A DNA stretch of 21,646 nt from assembly GCA_002344075.1 (NCBI GenBank), contig DDTM01000067.1, positions 1-21,646 of the forward strand, read 5' to 3'. Of the stretch, positions 14,769-21,646 are shown one piece after another. Position numbers and translations under genes: made by a program. The stretch's first letter is position 1. Each line of letters begins with the position of its first letter. The notes under the pieces were generated by a model. That model was not told the DNA's origin. It ran no database searches and saw only the letters and a program-made list of their open reading frames with translations. Source of the DNA: Bacteroidetes bacterium UBA2364. GTDB taxonomy: Bacteria > Bacteroidota > Rhodothermia > Rhodothermales > UBA2364.

Positions 14769-16139
14769 TTAAAAGGTTTCAGGTTCAAACTGTGCGGTAA
14801 AATGTCGCAACATAGGCGGCTCCCAAGTAATTTTCATACCGGGAAGTCGGTCTTTCTGACGGCTAATTTCCTCAAAAACCTCGATCACATAATCCATATG
14901 GCTTTGGGTATAAACCCGCCTCGGAATGGCCAGCCGAACCAGTTCCATCGCCGCAGGCCGCTCGGTCCCATCGGGCTGTTTACCAAACATTACGGAACCG
15001 ATTTCACAGGCACGTATCCCGCCCATCTCGTATAAGGCCACAACCAGCGATTGTCCTGGATAAGAGGAAGGAGCGATATGCGGAAGGAAAGACTTGGCAT
15101 CCACATAAACAGCATGACCGCCCACGGGTCTAACTATTGGAATGCCCATATCGGTTAGGGCTTGCCCGACATAGGCGGTAGAGACAATGCGGTATTGCAA
15201 ATAATCTTCTTGTATCACCTCTTCCAGACCAATCGCCATTGCCTCCAGATCTCGTCCGGAGAGTCCACCATAGGTTGGGAAGCCTTCCGTAATAATCAAT
15301 AAGTTACGTGCCCCTGCTGCCCACTGTTCGTCGTTCAAGGCCAACCACCCCCCCATATTCACCAAAGCATCTTTTTTGGCGCTCATGGTCATGCCGTCGG
15401 CATACGAGAACATCTCCTGAACAATACTTTTTACCGTTCGGTTGGCAAAACCTTCTTCCCGGAGTTTAATAAAGTAGGCGTTCTCGGCAAAACGACACGC
15501 ATCTATGAACAATGGTTTTCCATATTGCGCACAGAGGGCCTTGGTCTCGCGAATATTCTGCATTGAAACAGGCTGTCCACCACCAGAATTATTGGTAATG
15601 GTCAGCATGACCAACGGAATTACATCATGATGATTGGCCAATACATCCGATAGTTTCTTTAGGTCTATATTGCCTTTAAAGGGATACTCCGATTGGGGAT
15701 CTTTTCCTTCTTCGATCACCAAGTCCAATCCAATAGCACCCGAAAACTCTACGTTGGCTCGTGTGGTATCAAAATGTGTGTTGTTTGGGATAATTTTCCC
15801 TGATCCACCAACGATCGAAAACAAAATTTTCTCTGCTGCACGGCCTTGGTGTGTAGGAATGATGTACTTGAATGGCATCAAGGTATGGACAGCTTCTTCA
15901 AAGCGATAATATGAAGGTGAGCCCGCATAGCTTTCATCACCCCGCATAATGCCCGACCATTGTGCTGCGCTCATGGCCGATGTTCCGGAATCGGTGAGCA
16001 AATCAATCATGACATCTTCGGATTTCAAGCCGAACGCATTGTAATGGACATTGCGGATGGCCATCGCTCGCTCGGCGCGAGAAGTCATCCGGATGGGTTC
16101 AACAGATTTAATTTTAAAGGGTTCAATAATGGTTTTCAT
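14769..16139 (-). CDS. tnaA: Tryptophanase (PLP-dependent beta-eliminating lyase)
   Basis: The enzyme splits L-tryptophan into indole, pyruvate and ammonia using pyridoxal phosphate. The 456-residue protein aligns end to end by eye with tryptophanase and tyrosine phenol-lyase: EDVMIDLLTDSGTSAMS (41-57), PTHQGR (95-100), CRFAENAYFIK (215-225) and SAKKDALVNMGG, where Lys256 is the expected Schiff-base lysine. Two substrate-choice positions point to tryptophanase: Ile380 in ACEIGS, where tyrosine phenol-lyase has Arg381, and His446 in LRHFTA, where the lyase has Phe448. Much of the rest looks closer to the lyase, so it may form its own branch. The start ATG 16139 has CCCCTATT directly before it. 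It lies 31 bp after the deacetylase-family gene and 68 bp before pckA. No TnaC-type leader or tryptophan permease is next to it. Confidence 0.9.
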   Translation of the reverse strand: MKTIIEPFKIKSVEPIRMTSRAERAMAIRNVHYNAFGLKSEDVMIDLLTDSGTSAMSAAQWSGIMRGDESYAGSPSYYRFEEAVHTLMPFKYIIPTHQGRAAEKILFSIVGGSGKIIPNNTHFDTTRANVEFSGAIGLDLVIEEGKDPQSEYPFKGNIDLKKLSDVLANHHDVIPLVMLTITNNSGGGQPVSMQNIRETKALCAQYGKPLFIDACRFAENAYFIKLREEGFANRTVKSIVQEMFSYADGMTMSAKKDALVNMGGWLALNDEQWAAGARNLLIITEGFPTYGGLSGRDLEAMAIGLEEVIQEDYLQYRIVSTAYVGQALTDMGIPIVRPVGGHAVYVDAKSFLPHIAPSSYPGQSLVVALYEMGGIRACEIGSVMFGKQPDGTERPAAMELVRLAIPRRVYTQSHMDYVIEVFEEISRQKDRLPGMKITWEPPMLRHFTAQFEPETF

Positions 16140-16170
16140 AATAGGGGTTAGGGGACTTTATTTTTCCGGG

Positions 16171-17205
16171 TTAAACGCGCCAAAAATGCGCAATGCTGTT
16201 AATCAATTCTTCGGCATGCATCTCACCGTCTTTATAGCGACCAAAAGGGTCTTCCAGCCTCGTATCTGGGTTTTGCAACAGTGTAAGGGTATGGGCTACG
16301 CTGTGGGCCAAAGCATTCACATGATACCCTCCCTCTAATGTGGCTATCAAACGGCCATTGGCATATTGGTCTGCCCAAGCCATCAACTCCAAAATCATCG
16401 CATCAAATCCAGCAGTAGAAAGGTGCATATGGGCCATCGGATCCATCCAGTGCGCATCATATCCGGCAGAAACAAAAATGGCCTCCGGTTTGAAGCGGGC
16501 CACCAACGGAGCAAAGACCTTCCGAAACACACTCAGATAGGTTTCATCCCCTGCACCGGGCAATAACGGCACATTTACAGTAAAGCCTTCACCCTCTTCT
16601 CGCCCTGTTTCTTGAATAAACCCAGATTCCGGATAAAAAGGAGGTGCCCCATGCACACTCATAAATAAAATATTCGGATCGTCATAGAGCATCTCCTGCG
16701 TACCATTGCCGTGATGTACATCAAAATCCAAAACCAAAACCCGCTCTAAACCAAATTTTCGCCTTGCATATTTTGCGGCAATGGCTACGTTTCCGAACAG
16801 GCAAAAACCCATCGCTGCATGTGGACGGGCATGGTGGCCGGGCGGACGCTGAAGGGCCATGCCATTATCTGCTTGCCCAGACAAAACCGCATCGGTGATA
16901 TTGAGCAAACCACCCACACCACGCAGCGCCACTTCCAGTGAATGTTGGGTACAATACGTATCAGGATCCAAATAACTTAGGCCTTGATGTACCATATAAT
17001 GCAAGTGGTCCACGTATCGCGTACTATGAACCACTTTAATGTGCTCCATATCTGCTTCCGGCGTCTCCAATCGGGTTAAACGCCCAGACAGCCCGGACTC
17101 TTCCAACACTTTCCAAACGCGCTCCAATCGGCCTTTGTGTTCGGGATGTCCCGATGTGGTATGCTCCACATGCGAAGGGTCGAAGGTATAAACGGTTTTA
17201 TTCAT
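16171..17205 (-). CDS. Histone deacetylase-family amidohydrolase
   Basis: This is a 344-residue zinc amidohydrolase of the arginase/deacetylase superfamily. Bacterial members remove acetyl groups from acetylpolyamines, acetylated proteins such as acetyl-CoA synthetase, or other acetylamides. All catalytic parts are present: RPPGHHA with His124-His125, VLDFDVHHGNGT with Asp160, Asp162 and His164, SAGYDAH with Asp250, and LEGGY with Tyr294. Asp162, His164 and Asp250 are the expected zinc ligands. The order and wording match the class II-like bacterial enzymes. ATG 17205 is preferred to an upstream start at 17283, which adds 26 non-conserved residues; neither has a Shine-Dalgarno. It appears to be the first gene of a cluster with tryptophanase (31 bp on) and pckA, which suggests amino acid or amine catabolism, but its substrate is unknown. 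Confidence 0.93.
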   Translation of the reverse strand: MNKTVYTFDPSHVEHTTSGHPEHKGRLERVWKVLEESGLSGRLTRLETPEADMEHIKVVHSTRYVDHLHYMVHQGLSYLDPDTYCTQHSLEVALRGVGGLLNITDAVLSGQADNGMALQRPPGHHARPHAAMGFCLFGNVAIAAKYARRKFGLERVLVLDFDVHHGNGTQEMLYDDPNILFMSVHGAPPFYPESGFIQETGREEGEGFTVNVPLLPGAGDETYLSVFRKVFAPLVARFKPEAIFVSAGYDAHWMDPMAHMHLSTAGFDAMILELMAWADQYANGRLIATLEGGYHVNALAHSVAHTLTLLQNPDTRLEDPFGRYKDGEMHAEELINSIAHFWRV

Positions 17206-17361
17206 GGTTTCAATGGAACAATGCACGAAGCGTGTGAAGAGTTTTGCTGTATCGTCCTTAAAATACTCCAACCAATAAAACACGGTGTAAGGGAATTTTG
17301 CACACTTCCCCAGATTTCTTTCAGTTAAAGTGAATTATAAACGGAGGTTTGATAAACCCTA

Positions 17362-17398
17362 TAAACAAAAAGGGTAGGCCATCTCTGACCCACCCTTA
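17362..17398 (-). terminator. Rho-independent terminator of the PorV-like gene
   Basis: Read on the minus strand, AAGGGTGGG and CCTACCCTT form a stem with one imperfect pair and a loop of about 10 nt, followed by TTTTTGTTT. It lies about 22 bp after the stop codon at 17420. Confidence 0.8.
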
Positions 17399-17419
17399 CT
17401 TCGGATAAACCGCTACGAT

Positions 17420-18442
17420 TTAGAACTTAAGACCAACCGTGATGGTTTGTGGAGCCGTAAAGTAATTGGTTGCGCGGTAGGCGTAATCCACACTCATTTG
17501 GAAGCCGCTTACGTCAATGTTCAGACCTGCACCAGCGCTAAGGCCCGTGTACATCGAATTGTCGTTGCCGCCTGTGATGCCTTGGTAACCACCACGTACA
17601 AAGAGGAGATTACGGAAGCCCAACTCGACACCACCCGTGTAAACATCCGGACCTAAACTCGTGGAACGGAAATTCCCAACCAAGGTCGCAGAGGCACTAC
17701 CAGCCAATGAACGGGTATAGGTTGCACCAAAGTTCAGGGCTGCCGGCGACTCAAAGTCTTCTGCGGCAATCCGGAACGGGGTTTGGGCGGCATTCGCTGG
17801 TTGGTTCGTAATACGGTTAAAGCGGATCAGACCGTCTCCAGAGAAAGCAGATTTCGGACCGAAGTTCAAAAGTGCTACCCCAAAACGCAGACCTGATTCC
17901 CCTACGGTGTAGGTCATCCCACCATCAACCGTAACACGAGATTGGCTTAGGTCGTCAATGCGCTCGTTGGAGGCTTTGAACGTAACCCCGGTAGCAATCC
18001 GGTCGGTCAATTGACGTGAGTAAGAAACCCCAATCACCGAGGTTGATGCCGAGTACGTAACGCCGTCTTCAATTTCAGGCTTGGCTTCGGTCTGACGCGC
18101 AATGTCGCCAAAGTTCCAGGCCGTAAACGTAAGCGCGAGGTTCCGTGTACCGAGGTTCTGAGCCACCCCAAAGGTGCTGATGCCAATATCGGCCACATAA
18201 TTCATCCGACTGAACAAGGCAGCCGTTCCGGTGTTGTCAGACAGTCCTGACGGGTTGCTGGCCATGGCCTCTACGGGGTTCATCCCCTTAACGGCCGTGG
18301 TGGCCACCGAACCCAACCCGATGGTGCGGGCCGTGGTCGGAACCATAAGGTGCATAGATCCTGTGGTTCCTTCTTCTTGTGCAAATGCTCCGTTAGACAC
18401 AAGGAAGAGGAGCAGGAATGCACATATGAATTTCAATTTCAT
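17420..18442 (-). CDS. PorV/PorQ-family outer-membrane protein
   Basis: This is a 340-residue outer-membrane beta-barrel protein of the PorV/PorQ type. PorV-like proteins serve the type IX secretion system, where PorV shuttles cargo to the attachment complex; other family members have unclear roles. A Sec signal peptide (MKLKFICAFLLLFLVSNGAFA, cut before QEEG) is clear. The mature start has the family hallmark ARTIGLGSVATTA followed by MASNPSGLSD, and the rest is alternating barrel strands ending in QTITVGLKF with a terminal Phe, as expected for a barrel. The start is fixed by AAGGAG 8 nt upstream. The gene begins 40 bp after the stop of the large T9SS cargo protein, probably in one operon, which supports a role in that protein's export. 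Strong ribosome binding suggests high expression. Confidence 0.85.
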   Translation of the reverse strand: MKLKFICAFLLLFLVSNGAFAQEEGTTGSMHLMVPTTARTIGLGSVATTAVKGMNPVEAMASNPSGLSDNTGTAALFSRMNYVADIGISTFGVAQNLGTRNLALTFTAWNFGDIARQTEAKPEIEDGVTYSASTSVIGVSYSRQLTDRIATGVTFKASNERIDDLSQSRVTVDGGMTYTVGESGLRFGVALLNFGPKSAFSGDGLIRFNRITNQPANAAQTPFRIAAEDFESPAALNFGATYTRSLAGSASATLVGNFRSTSLGPDVYTGGVELGFRNLLFVRGGYQGITGGNDNSMYTGLSAGAGLNIDVSGFQMSVDYAYRATNYFTAPQTITVGLKF

Positions 18443-18450
18443 ATTAGATT

Positions 18451-18456
18451 CTCCTT
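18451..18456 (-). promoter_or_regulatory. Strong ribosome-binding site of the PorV-like gene
   Basis: AAGGAG lies 8 nt before ATG 18442. It is the best Shine-Dalgarno sequence before a called gene in the window and marks this gene as unusual among neighbours that mostly lack one. Confidence 0.8.
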
Positions 18457-18482
18457 ATAAATCGGTAAAACCGGGATAAAGA

Positions 18483-21400
18483 TTAGAAGGCCGACAATTG
18501 GATCTTCTTACGCACTACCCCAAACTTCAACACTTTTTCCCCAACATTCGGTACATCAACATGGATCAGGTACATGCCGCTTGCCAAACGCAAACCGTTT
18601 TCGTTGGCCATATCCCAAGTCAGGTAGCCATTCGCCGAGTTATGCGAAAGGGTGCGCACGAGCGTCCCATCAAGGGTAAATACACGGATGGTACAATTAT
18701 CCGGCAAGTCCGTAAAGCGTACTTCATCTTTGATGTTCGAGGTTTCAAAAGCAGAAGCACCTTTGTATGGGTTCGGCGTGATACCAATGCGATCCAAGCT
18801 AAAGTTGGCAGCGTCTCCCGTGAGGGTCTTTTTATCGGCAGTGGTAATCTTATGCACCACACCCGGTACGTTTGGCTTGGTAGAGTTGATACGGAATACC
18901 GTTCCTACTTCTGGCATTTCGCGGGCATAAGGCGCTGCCGTACCACCATTCCAATTTACCAATACCATACGCGCCATTACTTCGCGGGCAGAACTCCAAA
19001 CACCACCAGCAGCAGCATTTGCTATGGCTGCGTTATATCCTCCTTGTCCCGGTGTCATATCGGCAGGATTCGTCCAATAGATGGCATCGGTAAAAGGATC
19101 GTCTGTACCACCAGAGATGCTGTGGTCTGCTGCAGAGAGGTTAAATTTCTTATCTTCTACACGACCTGCAATACCAGTAGCCAAACCGTTTGGTCCGTTT
19201 TCCAAAATTACTGGAATCATCCGAACGTCATCTGCGGTGTTGGCAGGTGTACCGGAACCAATGTTCCAGGTCTCGAATGGTACATCCATAACCGTATTGT
19301 TCGAGTTAAATTCTACGCCTTTTCCTCCGGCTGCCGTAAAGCGAATCTCGAAGTCAAAAGGTACAATTTTACCCCAACTGGCACCGCTACGGGTAGTACG
19401 ATCAACAAATGCAGCGTAAGAGGCACGGGTACCATTGTCTGCGGTATGAACCCCCCATCCCAGACCAGCACCCGTTGCTTTTTGCTGAACGGCAATGGCC
19501 GGACGGTCACGTGTACCCGATAACGAACAAGTTCCATCTGCTTCGCCAGCAGGTCCCAGACAAGGGAAACCTGATGCGTTGAAGGCAAAAGCGCCCATTT
19601 CTGGTACAGCCAAAGGTCCACCAGCATTGGCAACCACTTGGAAAGACTTAAAGCCATTCGGAGCACCATACACCGTAAACTGCAATCCATCAATAGTCGT
19701 GACAGGCTGATTTTCTGGTGCATTCGTGCCCAAAGTAGCGACTGCCTTTTTACCATCAAAAACGACCGTATTGTTTTTGGTTACATTGATGATGTCATAT
19801 GTTTTATAGGTAGCACTACCAATGGTATGGTTATAGAACTTCACTTGGTACTCGTCACCCGTAATGGCCAATGGATCAACTACGGTTGCAGTTACATAAC
19901 CATCTGTCGAAGAACCTACTGAAGTACTGGTTACGACATCTCCTGCTTTGGCCTGAAGTTTGGTACCACCATTTAATGCCTGTGCATCGGTGGGTACAAA
20001 TTCAACACGCTTTTCAATACCCAACAGAACTTTAGGTACCCCAGCCGGATTATAGGCATAGGCCTGTACACCAAAATAGGTGTTTTGGTAGTTTATAACA
20101 CCATCCACAATATGGGAGGTCTTGAGACCAGAATCACTACCAGCTACAACCAAGGCAGATGCCAGCGGATCGTTTTCGTCCACATCATAAATCCGTTGGA
20201 TTCCATTGTTTTTGTCATAGACCCCAATCACGGTTCCTTCTTGATCTACCTCGGTGGCATATTGCTTCACGATGTAGCCTTCGAGGTCATAGGCATACTT
20301 GGTTTCCTTATAACTGTTTAAATAGTTATCACTATTGGCAGGCCAAGACCAATTCAGGAAGATCTGGCCATCATTGGCAGAAACCGTAACATTAGGTGCA
20401 TCTGGTGGGTTGGGAGCCACAAAGTTGTTGTTGAACAGGTCTTGTGCTTTCGTATCTGCCAAGCGCAATTTAGCCAAAGAACCTAAAGCCGTTTTAGCCC
20501 GTGCCCACACAATGCCATATACAATTTCTTGTACTTCACCCGGCTTCATCGTCCAAGGTCCGGTGGACATCACAAAGCGGCGGTCACCGTTCGGCGAACG
20601 ACCACCTGCACCGTTGTTGTTCATTTCCGACCAACCCCTACCCGTTACAGGATCGCCCGTAAACGCAAAGTTGCTATATGGTGGGTTACCACTCGAACCA
20701 TCCCCCGTAGCCGACAAACGGCGTCCGTCTCGGCAACGACCCGTTTGGGCATAGCGGTATTCGGTGCTACTGGCTGCTGGGTCACCGCATACTGGGTTAC
20801 CGTTCAGGAAGTAATGAAAATAGGTCACACCCAAGCGTTTCCCATTCACCAAGGGTCCTTGGAAGAAGTCGTACCCTATGGCTGGTGGGGCAGCACCATA
20901 GCCATGATCACCACCATCATTTTCATCAGAATTATACACATAGCCCAAACTTAGCGTGGTATCCACCCCAAGGTAATCGTCCGAAGAGTCGCCCAAGTCC
21001 ACATCCGACCACAACGAGAGCATCGTTTCGGTCAGGTTAGACTTCCCTTTATAGATAATCTTGGTACGGTAGAACGTCATGTTCCCCAAGTCACCTGCTT
21101 GGTTAAAGGCAAAAGCAGTGGTTTGAACTTCTACGCCAATTGGGTCGGTGCTGGTGCGTTTGTGTGCGTTGCCCACATCGTTCATCACCCACCAAATCAT
21201 TTGGTCCCCGATCATATCCGGACGGTCACCTTTTGTGATGTCGTAGTTGTTCGGATTGCCGTCTCCATCTTTGACAGGGGCACCAATTTGCCACGGCCAC
21301 TCGGCGAGGTCGGAAGTCGCCACCCCTGTTTCATTCAACGTTGTAATGTCGGTGAGTGAAACTTTGTAGATCCGGTCATAGGTAGAACAATCTGCCGGCG

Positions 21401-21646
21401 GGTTTCCATTTGCGTCTAATGGTCCAGGCCAGAATTCCCAGGTTCCATAGGTAGCGGCCGCCATACGGAGTTTATTGTCTCCCTCGGTGATCCCACTCAG
21501 CCAGATCCCTCCAGCAAAGATGGCTTCGGCTGCACCGCCTTTGGGAACGGTATAAACGTTGGGGTCTCCATTCCAGAACAAGCCCCCTACGTTCAGGATC
21601 CGCGCCCGAACGTTGTTGACGTCTAAGTATTTTTCGGCTTTCCCGT
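18483..21646 (-). CDS. Large T9SS-secreted protein with fibronectin-like domain (N-terminus cut by window)
   Basis: The frame is open to the window edge, so at least 1053 residues are visible and the true start lies outside. The first TTG at 21581 is not a start: the in-frame codons before it read KYLDVNNVRARILNVGG and join sensibly to LFWNGDPNVYTVPKGG. This opening, with FAGGIWLSG, is like large cell-surface proteins of this phylum. A fibronectin type III-like domain (about residues 415-520, VSANDGQIFLNWSWP) follows. The last 100 residues form a T9SS type-A sorting domain: GITPNPYKG, TIRVFTLDGTLVRTL, LASGMYLIHVDV and GEKVLKFGVVRKK. The protein is thus exported and anchored or released at the surface; no enzymatic motif is evident. 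It is followed after 40 bp by the PorV-like gene. Confidence 0.88.
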   Translation of the reverse strand, partial: GKAEKYLDVNNVRARILNVGGLFWNGDPNVYTVPKGGAAEAIFAGGIWLSGITEGDNKLRMAAATYGTWEFWPGPLDANGNPPADCSTYDRIYKVSLTDITTLNETGVATSDLAEWPWQIGAPVKDGDGNPNNYDITKGDRPDMIGDQMIWWVMNDVGNAHKRTSTDPIGVEVQTTAFAFNQAGDLGNMTFYRTKIIYKGKSNLTETMLSLWSDVDLGDSSDDYLGVDTTLSLGYVYNSDENDGGDHGYGAAPPAIGYDFFQGPLVNGKRLGVTYFHYFLNGNPVCGDPAASSTEYRYAQTGRCRDGRRLSATGDGSSGNPPYSNFAFTGDPVTGRGWSEMNNNGAGGRSPNGDRRFVMSTGPWTMKPGEVQEIVYGIVWARAKTALGSLAKLRLADTKAQDLFNNNFVAPNPPDAPNVTVSANDGQIFLNWSWPANSDNYLNSYKETKYAYDLEGYIVKQYATEVDQEGTVIGVYDKNNGIQRIYDVDENDPLASALVVAGSDSGLKTSHIVDGVINYQNTYFGVQAYAYNPAGVPKVLLGIEKRVEFVPTDAQALNGGTKLQAKAGDVVTSTSVGSSTDGYVTATVVDPLAITGDEYQVKFYNHTIGSATYKTYDIINVTKNNTVVFDGKKAVATLGTNAPENQPVTTIDGLQFTVYGAPNGFKSFQVVANAGGPLAVPEMGAFAFNASGFPCLGPAGEADGTCSLSGTRDRPAIAVQQKATGAGLGWGVHTADNGTRASYAAFVDRTTRSGASWGKIVPFDFEIRFTAAGGKGVEFNSNNTVMDVPFETWNIGSGTPANTADDVRMIPVILENGPNGLATGIAGRVEDKKFNLSAADHSISGGTDDPFTDAIYWTNPADMTPGQGGYNAAIANAAAGGVWSSAREVMARMVLVNWNGGTAAPYAREMPEVGTVFRINSTKPNVPGVVHKITTADKKTLTGDAANFSLDRIGITPNPYKGASAFETSNIKDEVRFTDLPDNCTIRVFTLDGTLVRTLSHNSANGYLTWDMANENGLRLASGMYLIHVDVPNVGEKVLKFGVVRKKIQLSAF

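Noticed and set aside
17346..17358. GGTTTgatAAACC inverted repeat upstream of the deacetylase gene
   Set aside because: A 5-bp A/T-rich stem with no second copy; too short to support an operator.
18498..19523. 341-codon plus-strand open frame opposite the T9SS protein
   Set aside because: Its composition (many Cys, His, Arg and Thr, no recognisable domain) is that of an antisense shadow of the real minus-strand gene.
18483..21581. TTG at 21581 as the true start of the large T9SS protein
   Set aside because: The frame is open upstream to the window edge and encodes a continuous, sensible sequence (VNNVRARILNVGG), so the gene is cut by the window and the start is outside.

Overview
The window looks like chromosomal DNA from a member of the Bacteroidota in the broad sense, perhaps a Rhodothermia-like lineage. 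The main reasons are a large secreted protein with a type IX secretion (T9SS) C-terminal sorting domain followed directly by a PorV/PorQ-type outer-membrane protein, and the near absence of Shine-Dalgarno sequences before most genes. The taxonomic placement is inference. I see no insertion sequence, CRISPR array, tRNA or rRNA, and most genes are intact housekeeping or metabolic genes.

Left part (1-5094), all on the minus strand. In transcription order there is a saccharopine-dehydrogenase-family oxidoreductase followed by thymidine kinase, then an ABC substrate-binding lipoprotein followed 4 nt later by a NodU/CmcH-type carbamoyltransferase starting at TTG. A 323-bp divergent gap (5095-5417) precedes a plus-strand double-domain ABC permease of the ferric-iron (FbpB) type. 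No ABC ATPase is visible. The permease converges on a DUF2071/YqjF-like gene, and their stop codons overlap within 4 bases.

Middle (7965-13041), plus strand. A 599-residue protein carries marks of a nitronate-monooxygenase/FabK-like flavin TIM barrel plus an unusual cysteine-bearing C-terminal half, and ends at a strong terminator. Next comes a cluster of three tiny membrane-protein genes, two of them clear paralogues (one membrane helix plus an amphipathic helix, PspB-like in layout). A secreted M1-family metallopeptidase follows.

Right part (13063-21646), minus strand. A histone-deacetylase-family amidohydrolase, a tryptophanase and ATP-dependent PEP carboxykinase run head to tail and end at a perfect hairpin terminator. 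This set fits breakdown of amino acids to pyruvate and entry of C4 acids into gluconeogenesis. Upstream lie the PorV/PorQ-type protein and the T9SS cargo protein, whose N-terminus runs off the window edge.

Nothing here is a proven new system. The best candidates for undescribed biology are the cysteine-bearing NMO-like protein, the three-gene small-membrane-protein cluster, the lipoprotein/carbamoyltransferase pair, and the deacetylase-tryptophanase-pckA cluster.
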